A stretch of DNA of 64,000 bases. Source: Aphelenchoides besseyi (taxonomy: Eukaryota; Nematoda; Chromadorea; Rhabditida; Aphelenchoididae). The stretch is from assembly GCA_024699855.1 (NCBI GenBank), contig JAMPIQ010000001.1, positions 1,798,001 through 1,862,000 of the forward strand. The letters are read 5' to 3'. Below, one piece after another: positions 49,183 to 59,985 of the stretch (the stretch's first letter is position 1; the number at the start of each line of letters is the position of its first letter). A program made the translations under genes and the position numbers. The notes under the pieces are model-generated. The model saw only the letters and a program-made list of their open reading frames with translations. It was not told where the DNA came from and ran no database searches.

Positions 49183-51938
49183 ACGTCGCAGCCAAACAAG
49201 CGGATGTCCCGGTCCATCAACTAAGCAAGATGATCAGTGAATGTCTTTGCGGTGCATTGCATTTTGAAGAAGAACGAGTTGGAAACAAACAGACATTCAA
49301 TGACTACTGCAACCACGGTAAGATCAGTTTACCAAACTTACCTGAACTGCAACAAGAATTGGATGATCTGTTTACTGGTAAACACCCACTCTCGAACAAC
49401 TTCTTGAATAATATCCGAAAGTATAACTCAGCGAACAGCTTTGCAGCTTTTAACGTCAAAATGCGATCGTTTGCAACTCCAGGTCCTTACTGTTTTTCGA
49501 TTCAAGGTAACATTTACTATGAGATCGACGAAAGTGTAAAAGCCTTAGCTGATAGAAAGTACGGCCAGTTGTTCTTCTCTGATCCTTCTGAAGCAGTTAA
49601 ACGACGAATGAACACAACAAATGGAACCAAAAAAGAGTTGATGGAATTGTTGAACAAAATCATTTGCGAACACAATCCACACGCACAAATGCACATGATA
49701 ATGAATGAATTGATGAAAGAAGAAGAGAACGCTGGCAGACCTGTTGGGAATGTGCAAATGACATTCAAAATGCGACCCGGTTATAATCCGAACCGTTTCA
49801 ACGAACCAACTGTCGACGAAATAGGGGCCGTTTTTACAACCGACGCTTCTGGAGATATGCGTGAAATGTCCTTAGTCATCCAATTGAAAAACGAACCATC
49901 ACCACGAGTTCTAAGTTCATTGAGCCCATTTGCCACTTCCTGGTTGTACCCACTGTTCTTCCCTAAAGGAACTCTTGGATGGTCAATTGATATGACGAAA
50001 ATAAACGCAAACAAACATACCCGACTAACTCGTGCTGAATTCCATAGTTATCGGTAGACCATTCGAAAAAACTCCAACAGTCGAATTCATTACAGTAAGA
50101 AACTGTTCCAACAGTTCGTAGTGGATTCGTACGTCCAAGTCGAGAGCGATCGCATAAAATGGATTCGAATGAATTAAAAGCAACTAAAAACAATTCACTA
50201 TCATGAACTACACGCAAGTCTGAACAAACTCGGTCAAAAATTGAATCGGGACATCGGAAGAATATACACATTTTGCCATCAACTCACTTCGGCTCACCAC
50301 GTTTCATGCGTGAAAACTACCAGGATACAATAACGATAGTTTTGAACAACGGAAACCCGGATCTGTTCATTACTATGACATGCGATGCATTTTGGCCGGA
50401 AATCGTACAAACGATCAGTGAAACCATTGTCCTCGACGCCAAACAAACAGCTAGTGATCGTGCGGACATCGTTGCTCGTGTCTTCGCCCTGAAAGTAGAA
50501 GCAATTATTGACGATTTGGTAAAAAAACAAATTTTCGGTGAACCGAAATGTTATGTTTACGTTACCGAATTCCAAAAACGTGGACTTCCTCATATTCATT
50601 GCTTAGTAAGTTTGAAAGATGGACAGAAGTTCTTGCAACCAAAAAACATCGACAAGTACTTCAGCGCCGAATTGCCACCAGAATCAAATCCAGAACTGTT
50701 AGAATTGGTAAGCAAGTACATGATCCACCGAATTTGCGGCGACAAAAACCCAAGAGCTCCATGCATGGTCAACGGAAAGTGTCAACACAAGTTCCCGAAA
50801 CAGTTTTTGGAAGAAACCAAAGTCAACGAAAACGAATATCCGTTTCTGAAACAACCGAACAACGGACGCACTATTGAAATCAAAGATGTGAAGTATGATA
50901 ACCGCCGAGTCGTTCCACATAGTTGGTATCTTCTTAAACGTTATCGGTGCCATATCAACGTTGAGATTGTGAGCTCCATTAAGAATGTCAAGTACCTTTA
51001 CAAATACACTTACAAAGGTTATGACGCCGCTTCTTTGGAATTGCAATCATCCGGCAACATTAATCACGATGAAATCAAAGACGACATTGACGGTCGTTAC
51101 GTCGGTCCTGTCGAAGCATGTTATCGGATCCTGAAGTTAAAAATGCACCATAAGAGCCACCACATTGAACGATTGCCAATCCATTTGGAAAACCGACAAG
51201 CCGTCTACATCGAAGAAGATTACGATGCTGGAAAAGCCAAAAAAGCAATGGAAAAAAACCAAACTGATGGACTATTTTACCTTAAATGAACGTTCTTCAA
51301 ACGCTCGCCAGCTTCTGTATTCTGAAATTCCAACTCATTACTCATGGAAAGCAGTAAAACTTCTTACCAACGAAAACACCGAAACCGTCAATCAATGGGA
51401 ACCAAGAGTAAGAAGCAGCAATACGATCGGTCGGATATACGCAATTAGTCCAACTCGCGAAGATCTATGGTACTTACGTCTTCTGTTTTAACACGTCAAA
51501 GGTGCAAGAAGCTTCAAAGAACTTCGAACAGTCAATAGAACCGAGCACACGAACAACGCCGATGCGTGTTTAGCTTTAGGTTTAACTGAGGATGACGAAG
51601 AGTACATTAAATGTATGGAAGAAGCGATTTCAGTTTTGATGCCCCAAGCACTACGAAACCTCTTTGCCAACATTTTGATCCATTTCAACCCGGCCGATCC
51701 AAAACTTATGTGGGAAAAATTCAAGAACGAATTGAGCGACGACTTCTTCAGACGCCTGAAAAATAGAATGAAAGCAATCGCTCGCGCTTACCAACGTATC
51801 AACACGATCCTTCAACGAGAAAACAAGTCGTTTAAAGACTTCCCATCAATGGACCAAATTGACGACATCGACAAAATCGAAGACCCAATTGACCACGACC
51901 AAGAACTCGAATCCACAAAAGAAATGGGTTTTGATTAG
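49174..51938 (+). pseudogene. Helitron Rep (HUH) nuclease region, broken
   Basis: The remnant opens with MISECLCGALHFEEERV and DYCNHGKISLP, the usual cysteine motif, then NNIRKYNSANSFAAFNVKM. After a damaged stretch (two stops, one frame change) the Rep core follows. FMRENYQDTITIV and DLFITMTCDAFWPEI precede the HUH motif GLPHIHCLVSL near 50585, and the tyrosine motif KYLYKYTYKGYD lies near 50995. The linker LLFxHVKGARSFKELRTVN has a TAA where the family has a Leu-like residue. The last piece (51615-51938, ALRNLFANILIHFNPADPKL) ends before the helicase. Nuclease residues are kept, but the protein cannot be made whole. Confidence 0.85.
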
Positions 51939-53842
51939 GAAATATAAACTGCTCGAGTGAAGAGATGTAGTGATTTGTTATGGTCGAAAGAGATTGTTTG
52001 AATTTGTTTTTGGAATTCGAAACAGCAAATCGTCGGATTTGTATGTGAAAAGAAAGTGTTTGACAATTGAAATAGTTGATTTACTTGTTACTAATAAACC
52101 TGATCATTTTGATTGCACTTGTCGTCATTTTGTTTGTACGATAATCTGATTTTTGAAGTCGAAGTTTAGTAAATAGCGTTTATTTGAGAATTGAAAGAAA
52201 TTGGGACGAATAGAATAGGTTTGAAAACCTGGATGTCACATACATATGCTCAAAGAATTGAGACCAAATCTGAGAGTTTTAGAAATCGAGAACACGGAGG
52301 TTACCAGAGAGGATTTTGTTCTCCAAAAATGCGCCCGATGGAATGTCGATAGCTTGAGTTTATTTCCGAAGGTCGATACAAACGGAGCACACCTTAGTGT
52401 CCAATTCGACCATCTCATTGTCCAATTCCGCTTGGTAAGACGCAATTTCCCTGTGCACATTGTAAAGTTATTAACTGCTTTACTTAAAAATTAAATCGAA
52501 CAATCCAATTATGCGGTTTATTGTAGCTACTAGTTTAACGACTATTAAAGCGGGAAGGAATCCGACTCGCTGCAAGAAGGAGTGGGTTGAGAAGTGATCG
52601 GGACACGACTACTCGAAAGCTTTCCGTCGAGTAGGCGGGGCCTCCTCTAAACAAATTTAAACCTTAAAGGTATTGACTTACCTTTTCCTTGCAATCTCAC
52701 CGTCTTAAATAACGATTTTTCCGGCACAACGGTCCGCTGTATTCGCAAAATGGACAGCGCAAGTTTGACTTACTCAGGTGCAGCTTGCGAGCACTCAGGA
52801 TCTTCGTAGGCAACGTCAGATGAACTAAAAGTGTCTGTGAATTACATTTTATCAAATGTTCTTACCGTGTTTTTCCCCACCATTTGCCGACAACACTCTT
52901 GATGCTTTTCGAGTTTGATATCGCACGTATCCGTGGCGCCGGACCCTTTCGGGTCCAAAAATACCGAGTTTTCGGTCATCTAAGACCGCAACACAGTTTT
53001 GAGAGTAGGTCAAAGATAGTCGTGCATCGACGATAGGGTCGCATTTCGCGCTAAAACACAATCTGCGTGGTTTTAAACGGTCCTTTTTCGAGCGAGTCCG
53101 ACACTCCCGGCGGCCAATTGTGTTGGGGTGCTAGCGTGCGAAGGTGAAGCGTAAATCAACGTGCTAATTGACGCTCGGTCCGATGATCCTTAAAATTGGA
53201 GAAACGACCGGACACCGATTTGACGTACTTGCTAAACGCGTATCCAAAATTCCGTACCTTCAAATTGGAAGCTGTTTTTCATCCAAGTGTTTCTCCGGTG
53301 CTGATCAACGAAAAGAAAGTCAAAGTACGACCACCGCCATGGCATGCATGTTGGGAATTGGGAACTCTACAGCTACGGCTGTTCTTTAGAATACCGCTTC
53401 GTGCTGAGCATTTTTTGTTGTAACAAAAGATCAGACAAACTCGTATTCAAAAAAGTCGAATTAAAAAATCACATCAGTTAAGAAGAAAAGTTAGTCGCCT
53501 TAATCGCTTCGATCAATGAATCGAAGGGATCTTCATTCATCGATTAACTAAAAATTGATAATAGAACAATATTACGTGCACGCCAGAAATTACGTAAACA
53601 AATTGCGAGAAATGATGACTAAAAATGTTTTTCGCGAAGCAGGAAATTTCGCCGCAGACTGCTTCGCCGCTAACAGTATCACCGACAAAGAGTTATAAAT
53701 CACGTAAGAGCGTTGTTTTTGAATTAATGGGCCATTAAATAAAGTCAGCTTTTAAGTTCAACAATTACGTTGCTTATCTGATCTATGGTATTTGGATTCA
53801 CATAAAAGAAAGACCAAACGTAATTGTTTAGTTCTACGAGTA
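51939..53842. other. Unassigned region with gene-relic-like frames
   Basis: A frame at 52246-52494 (LRPNLRVLEIENTEVTRED, later CARWNVDSLSLFPKV) has the leucine pattern of nematode F-box-associated domains. Another at about 53190-53420 (LTYLLNAYPKFRTFKLEAVF) is similar in texture. Both lack starts and partners, so they may be F-box family relics, but I cannot prove it. Confidence 0.3.
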
Positions 53843-55325
53843 CAGTACTGGACAAAAGTTTGGAAGACACCTGTATCTCGCGAATGGCTGAAAGGAACTG
53901 GTCGGGTTTTGTACATTAGAGGTTTTATTCGAAGAGCATTTGAATGCACATAAAAAAGTTGAAAAAATTGAAAATGGGGGTGGACAAAAATTTCGAAGAC
54001 ACATTGTTTTGTTAAGATATCTGCGCGCCTCGCTTTTCGACCACGTTCACAAGACGCTTATTCATAGAGGAGAAAAGGGCCTCAATCGTTTGAGCCTTAA
54101 TCTTCGGGACGACGCGATGGATTGCGGCTACAAGTGCAGATTTTGTGCGAAATTGACCATTCTTGTATATTTCGTCTTCCATCAGCTTCCAAACGTTCTT
54201 CATCGGGTTCAAATCCGCGCTACGAGATGGCCAATCGCTCGTAGCTACTTTCTGGTTGAGTAAGAAGTCAGTGGTGACCTTCGTCGTGTGAATTGGCGCT
54301 AGGTCTTGTTGCCACACCCAAGATCGGCGTCTCATTTGCATTTGAATCCACGGGAAAAACTTCAAATTGAGATCGGAAACGTAGTTGACCGCCTTGTAGT
54401 GATTGTTGCAAACCTATAACATATGAAATTGCCATCAACAGTTGAAGAGATAGACGAAGAACGCACGCTAATCAGCAATTTCCCGGTTGAACAGATGGCG
54501 CCGAAGATCATGATTGATTCACCGCCCATTTGCCGCTTGTATCGCTCCAAATGAACGTTTTCGGTTCCATAAGGACCTGCACTGTCCGGCCCGTCCAGAC
54601 AAAAGCGCTTCTCGTCGCTGAAAATCCATGTTGTATAGTCGGTCCCAGCGATCAAGTGGCGTCGTGCAAAGTTGAGGCGGTTCAGGCGGTGTGTGTCCGT
54701 GAGAGGAAGCCGCTTCTTAAAAAACTCGTAGAAGACATTGTCACGATTCAGCCAGCGGCGAATCAATCGTCGATCGACCTCCAACTCCAAGTTATCCTGG
54801 ATTGAACGCGAGGTAACGCGGTTACCGCCTTGAAGTTCGGTGACTACATGGCGTTTAATACGACGACGAAGGCGCAAATTCACTTTTTTGGACGACCGAG
54901 AGTCTTGCACGTCTTTCTGCTCGAATTTTTGAGTACGCGCTCAACACTTGACTTCGGAACTTTACATTGCTTCGCCGTTCCTCTAATACTTCGTAAAATC
55001 GCGTACTTTTCCTTAATTTCTTTTTTCTTCTCGTTCGAAAGCATCTAAAATAAAAGAATATTCATCGACAAAACTAAAAATATGACAAAAACCACGCTGT
55101 CATTACTAATACATCCAAAAACCCAATAACCCAAGTATCTTCCAAACTATTGTCCACTCGATTTTCGAGTTACGCAACCTTTTCTATAATTGGGCGTCAC
55201 GCGCCGACTTTTTCTTATGTTCATTCAAATACTTTTTATCTAAGGGGTTCAATGTACAAAAACCGACCTTTTCCCTGCAGGCATTCGCGAAATACGGGTG
55301 TCTTCCAAACTTTTGTCCAGTACTG
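53843..55325 (-). mobile_element. Tc1/mariner transposon, full-length, inactive
   Basis: A 1483 bp element bounded by terminal inverted repeats beginning CAGTACTGGACAAAAGTTTG. The first 29 bases of each end are identical, and similarity goes on for about 100 bases. TA dinucleotides at 53841-53842 and 55326-55327 are the expected target duplication. It carries one transposase gene on the minus strand (54012-55044). The well-kept ends suggest a fairly recent insertion; the disabled transposase shows it cannot move itself. Confidence 0.95.
54012..55044 (-). pseudogene. Tc1-type transposase, frameshifted and active-site mutant
   Basis: Reads from ATG 55044 (MLSNEKKKEIKEKYAILR) through a helix-turn-helix region, crosses an A6 run near 54880-54890 where one base is gained or lost, then continues with VNLRLRRRIKRHVV. 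The catalytic domain has WIFSDEKRF (first Asp), WQQDLAPIH (second Asp) and SADLNPMKNVW. Exactly 34 residues separate the second Asp from the last catalytic position, as in DD34E, but that residue is Lys instead of Glu. A stretch at 54414-54466 has GTGCGT and TTATAG ends, and its removal keeps the frame (LLIS joined to VCNNHYKAV), so it could be a 53 bp intron or an insertion. The protein cannot be active. Confidence 0.9.
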
Positions 55326-55421
55326 TATATAAAGCCGAGTATCAGATCGAAAAGTTATCAGTCTGCGGGGTAGTACTGATTTTAACGCGTTTTAGTGTTA
55401 TTTTTTCTTTTTCTAATTGTC

Positions 55422-55889
55422 ATGGCCTCTGAAATGATTTCAAGTCGAGGAGTCGCGAAGTTAGCACACGATGGTTTTGTTTACGTGTTTGGCAAAGTAA
55501 GTAGTGACGGTAATATAAATTTTTGACGTTGTAAACGGCATCAAGAGTGCAAGGGTAGCATTCACACTAAGGTAATAACAGATGAATTCATTAAGTTAGT
55601 AAGGGCACACGGACACGATTCGGAGCCGGCCGATGTGGAGATCGCAAAATTGAAAACAGGTTTGAAAAGACGAGCACCAGATACACAAGAGATTCCGTCT
55701 CAAGTGATCACTAATGAGATTCAAGGTCTTAGCAGTGCTACGGTAGGTTGTTATGACAAAAGTTCTATGCGTAAGATTATTTAACGCACTCGTAACGTTC
55801 TTATCTCCGCACCTTCTCAACCTTCTTCTCTCGAAGAGATCTTGATTCCAGAATCTTATCAACGATATCAGTTTTCGATTGGTGTATGA
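55422..55889 (+). pseudogene. FLYWCH zinc-finger protein relic
   Basis: One frame of 156 codons starting ATG 55422 with two stops inside. The FLYWCH finger is visible: VAKLAHDGFVYVFGKVSSDG, then F-stop-RCKRHQECKGSIHT, followed by a histidine region (RAHGHDSEP). The stop TGA at 55524-55526 stands exactly where the domain's invariant Trp (TGG) belongs, so a G-to-A change explains it. The second stop, TAA, is at 55782-55784. FLYWCH domains often sit upstream of a MULE transposase; the following sequence does not show a convincing transposase. The adjacency to the Tc1 element suggests a repeat-rich pocket. Confidence 0.75.
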
Positions 55890-56146
55890 TTCGTTATGAA
55901 CGCGTGGAAGTGTATTCTAAACTGATCCCACAGCTACAAAGGAATCGTCTTATTTGTGACTTCAAAAGCTGAAGAATGTTCACTGAACTGCACGAAAACT
56001 TTGAACTAATTTTCCCGCCTTTGATTTTCTCACGATCATTATGCAAAAATCTGAGGAAACGAGCGGCGAACAAAATTTCAGTCATTCAACTCGACGGATC
56101 AAAATCGAGCGGTGACTTTTCTGCGTTTGTGCGAATTTTGAGCGAA

Positions 56147-57564
56147 ATGTCTTTCACTTCTGTTCACGATTCAAAGATGATGAACGGAAACTCTGGTGAT
56201 GATGTGCAAATGAAGGAAGAATGTGGTAAGTGGATATCGAATTTTCGATGTTAGTAAAACATTTATTTCAGATGGTTCAACCCAATGTCGACCGAACGCT
56301 GCTGGAGACATGAAATCAAACCATTTGAGCAATTCGGAAGAGGCGTCGACCATCAGCAACGGTACGTTTTTGACTCACGAAAGGTCAAATAAAAAGTCTT
56401 AGGTTCGAATTCTCCACGATCGAAGCCACGTTCCAAGACCGTGTTGCTGGAATCGTGCGGTTTCGAACCGGTAGATGAAGCAGCTCTCAACGACAATCTG
56501 CCGACGTTACAAGCTGACGAAAACGGAATCATTACGATTCGTTTGCCGTTCAATCTCACCGTCGAAATGACTCACGATGAGAATGTTCGCGTCATTGGAA
56601 AAGATTTCCAGGTGAACAAGAAACGAAAAATCAAAGATTAATCTTACGAAAGTTTTCAGATGTTGAGCATGAAAAACGGAAAACAACTTGGACTCATTCA
56701 TCCACATGGTCGTATACTTTGCAACGATTACAAGGTTCAAGCGTTCTTTTCCGAGCGTCCAATCGTCCGTGCGATCAATCGTCATTCTCAACCGGAAGAG
56801 CAATCGTCGAAACAGAAACCGTTGGGATTGCCTCCACCATTACCGTTTATTTTTGGTTTGGAATCACGTCCTGAAGCCCATCAAATGAAAATGCGCCGTC
56901 GTGGCGGTCAAAATCGTCGCAATCGTCGAGCCGAAACGTTGAAAGGTTTGGAGTTTCGTGTGCTTGTTTGCCAAGAAGAAATCTTCTTCAACTCGTCGAA
57001 CATGAGTGAAACTATCCATTTGAATACGCGCAAACGTCCGAACAAAATCGCTGGACTCAAATTTCCGGAAGTTCGTATGGATACGTTGAACAAGTTGATG
57101 CATCCAATCAACGACAGCAAGCCAACGGACAACAAGGTAAACAGTAAAGCGAAATAAACTAATTCCGTGAATTTTAGAAGATGGCAGCCTGTCAACATTT
57201 GATCGCTCGCGCAAAGTACGAACGAGTTGACTTGAACAAGAAACCGCTCATTCAACTCGTTTTGGGCGGGATCACCATTCGTCAATACTGCCAAACCGGT
57301 GAATTGGAAATCTTTGGTCCATCTGGACGTTATCTTCACTACGCTCCAAACCAAATGGAATTGACCGTTCGCGTTCAACGTATTGAAATGGGTTGTAGCG
57401 TAAGTAGCATTCTTCCCGTACACGATTCATAAGTTTAGAACGGTGGAAACGGCCATCTCAAGTTCCAACGTCGACACATCCATACGAGTCGCAGTGGCAT
57501 CGTGGTCAGTGATTCGAAGACCGTGGCTTCGGTCGACAACTTCGGCAATTTCATTTGCTATTAA
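56147..57564 (+). CDS. Uncharacterised 400-residue protein
   Basis: Six exons (56147-56225, 56272-56361, 56403-56611, 56660-57136, 57178-57399, 57439-57564) join in phase to 400 residues with standard splice sites and consistent codon use. A TTTCAG about 80 bases upstream of ATG 56147 could be a trans-splice acceptor; an in-frame ATG at 55976 is the alternative start. The protein has an acidic N-terminus, then a beta-rich region (IITIRLPFNLTVEMTHDENV, KQLGLIHPHGRILCNDYKVQ), an Arg-rich patch (KMRRRGGQNRRNRRA), a second beta-rich region (LIQLVLGGITIRQYCQTGEL, EIFGPSGRYLHYAPNQMEL) and a C-terminus VDNFGNFICY. No signal peptide or membrane helix. The HPHGRI and GPSGRY motifs look like two related modules. 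I do not recognise the family. Confidence 0.8.
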
Positions 57565-58001
57565 CTCGTGTTTTCTTGTAGAGTGTTATTTTAACGAAAT
57601 AAACTTTTATCGTGTTTTCTTTTTGACATACTAAAAACACGAGAGTTATTCGATGAGTTCTTTCCTGCAAATCATTCACTCCTTAAGACAACATTCATTT
57701 GGAGATTTAATCGCTGAAGACAATTTGAATTCAAATTGAAAGTAAGTTACAATTATTGACAAATCGACTAATCAAATGCTCTCATATAATATCAAGTTGT
57801 GTTTTGTGCGCGAATCGTACTACACCTCGTTTTTTCGCTTTGATAGTCACCTTCTTGCTGCACAACGATAAGACAAACTCCAACCGGTTCATTCGCTTTC
57901 CATCGGAGCGTGTTTGCGCATTTTCGTGTGCTTCGCGTGTAAGCGAACAGTTTAAGTTCATTTCGCTCGTGATCAGCACACGTGTCGACAATCCAACGAA
58001 T
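57565..58001. other. Intergenic region, no supported gene
   Basis: Holds the 3' end of the upstream gene (AATAAA near 57598) and the start region of the nuclear receptor gene. Confidence 0.5.
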
Positions 58002-59896
58002 ATGCCCAATGATTTGTGTGTTGTTTGTGGCGGCAGATCCAACACTTTTTCTTTCGGAGTTTTTTGTTGCCGGTGAGTGGGATTTGATGGAAATGTTTGT
58101 GTTCCAAAAAACTCTAATTGTGAATTATTTTACGATAACATTTCAATGTTATAACTTTTGTTTTTAGCGCTTGTGGTGAGTTTCTTTTGTGGACTTGATT
58201 GCTCGTTGAGTGGACAGCATGAAACGTATTCAACGATAAGGGCGCGTGATGAGGATAAGAATTCTCATCGACTTATGCTAAGAATAGGAGACGATTAACG
58301 GGTCGGTACAAATTCGAAAAAACTTTTACATTTTCTGCGCATCCAACGGTTTTTGTATTGGTCCGATGGTCAGCTCTGTGGGCGGAGTTTGAGTTGAATT
58401 AAACAAAGGTTTAAGGACAATGTTTTTAGGAGCCTTTTTTCGCAGAAGGTGAGTAAAATCTCTTACTAATTCATTCAGAGAAATTGCAGCCAAAACAAAA
58501 CCTACATATGTCGAAGAGAGAACAAATGTTCGATCGATCAGGAAGGAATGAGAAATGCATGCCGGTAATCTTTCCATTAGCCAAAGTAATAGACGCTCTT
58601 CTTTCAGTGCATGTCGATACGCGAAATGTTTGAAGAGTGGGATGTCCGTTGAGGCCGAAAACAAGTCCCAAGAACCGACTTCAGTTCAATCAACCATCTC
58701 AACAACACCGTCGATTGTTACAGCCACAATGTCCGATTTATTTTATGTGGGAGGAAGTACGAACAATTTGCAAGAAGTCGATCCGGGACGATTTCCGTAC
58801 ATACACAAAGTTTTGGTCGATTTTCAAACCTTAGGACGATCACAAAAGGTAAAGACAGTGAAGAACTCAAGTCATTTTCTTTCTTAGTCGTTGTATTCAA
58901 TTGAAAATCCACAGACAATATTTGGCGATACTGAAGTATGTCATAGTTACCTTTTAGTTACCAATAATCTCTTTTAGTTTATTCCCATATCTAAAACACT
59001 CTTTAAGAAGATGGAAAGTTAGTTGTCTAACTAATCTTATTGTGCAATGAAATGTTTAGATGGTTCTACGAGTTTGATCACAAATTTGATATTCGAAACA
59101 TTGGACTTTTACGGATGTTTGGAAACGAGTTTGAAGGTTTGCTTTAGAACCGCTAATCGGATGCATTTGTTTCTTAGGTTGAAGTAGCGAAACAGGTGTC
59201 ACAAAAATATGCGGTCTTACACAGAGTGAGTTAAAATAAAAACATCTAAATCATTGGTTTAGTGCTATTTGACCGCCAAGTATTTCCCCGATCGAGAAGA
59301 CAAACGCATCGCAACACACTACGGTAATATTGGGTTTTGACTTAACATTTATGTTAAGATTTAAGGCTATTACATTGATCCAAACAACATAGGTCAATTC
59401 TTCGAGGTAACAGGAACTTGTACGCTTGAGCAAAAAGTCAAATTGATTATTCCGGTACTTGATTTGTCTTGGCGGATTTCAAATAAGTTTCGCGATCTGC
59501 AAATTCGAGAGTTGGAAGTGGCGGCGTTAGCGAGTGTATTCATTTGGTGTCAACGTACGTTTCAGTCTACAAACATGAAAATTTTTAGAGTTTTAGTGGA
59601 AGACATGAATATTCTTAGCAGGGATATGGAGACAAAACGAGACGCCACACATCGTGAATTTCATTCAAATGTAATTGGGAAGTACGGGATTGAGATTGGA
59701 AGCACACGATTGGTTCGAATCATGTCGTTAATTCAGGTAATCAAATGGATTAAGAATTCCATAAAAAGATCGATTAAAGGACATAATCAACTTGAACAAC
59801 ATATACGGCGAAATGATTCTTTTAGCCTCGATCTTCTCGCCAATCGAAGGCAACGGAATGTGCCCTTTGCAACCCACCTATTCATCAGCTCAATAA
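58002..59896 (+). CDS. Nuclear hormone receptor (nematode NHR family)
   Basis: Thirteen exons (58002-58072, 58168-58175, 58430-58448, 58490-58564, 58608-58848, 58888-58935, 58978-59017, 59060-59136, 59178-59225, 59263-59323, 59366-59554, 59597-59736, 59780-59896) total 1134 nt and leave one open frame of 377 residues. The DNA-binding domain is complete when spliced: first finger CVVCGGRSNTFSFGVFCCRA-C, P-box region CGAFFRR, second finger with YICRRENKCSID and NACRACRYAKCLKSGM. The ligand-binding part has LQIRELEVAALASVFIWCQ and YGIEIGSTRLVRIMSLIQ, typical helices. These are ligand-regulated transcription factors; nematodes have hundreds. The first finger is split over four exons, two of them only 8 and 19 nt, so automated prediction would probably stop it at the TGA at 58196-58198. 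The start at 58002 (MPNDLC) is short but clear. Confidence 0.9.
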
Positions 59897-59985
59897 TTTA
59901 AATTGTAATTTAACAGGTTTATTAAAAAGTGAAAAGATTAAAGCGAAATGAGACCACAAAAGGCGTTAACCCGTAGACGAGGCTG

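Larger units (their letters stand above)
47851..51938 (+). mobile_element. Degenerate Helitron with Ulp1-like protease domain
   Basis: Rolling-circle (Helitron) transposon remnant of about 4.1 kb. Read across four frames it gives the order: basic N-terminus, C48-type cysteine protease, KADRLTKDKEQHQ-type repeats, the cysteine/His motif typical of Helitron N-termini, the HUH Rep nuclease, and the linker toward the helicase. The PIF1-like helicase itself is absent, so the element is truncated at the 3' side. I did not find a clear 3' hairpin plus CTRR end or a 5' TC end, so the element borders are unknown and the coordinates cover only coding remnants. Damage: frame change in an A8 run near 49166-49173, stops at 50055-50057 and 50175-50177, frame change near 50265, frame change near 51270, stop at 51489-51491. 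Confidence 0.9.

Noticed and set aside
52933..52965. Stem-loop GGACCC-TTTC-GGGTCC, considered as histone mRNA 3' stem-loop
   Set aside because: The stem lacks the pyrimidine/purine pattern of the histone element and no histone gene is near.
58168..58198. Reading exon 2 of the nuclear receptor through to TGA, giving a truncated receptor pseudogene
   Set aside because: A GTGAGT donor after 8 nt plus a 19-nt exon downstream restores the full DNA-binding domain with all phases correct, so the locus is better read as intact.
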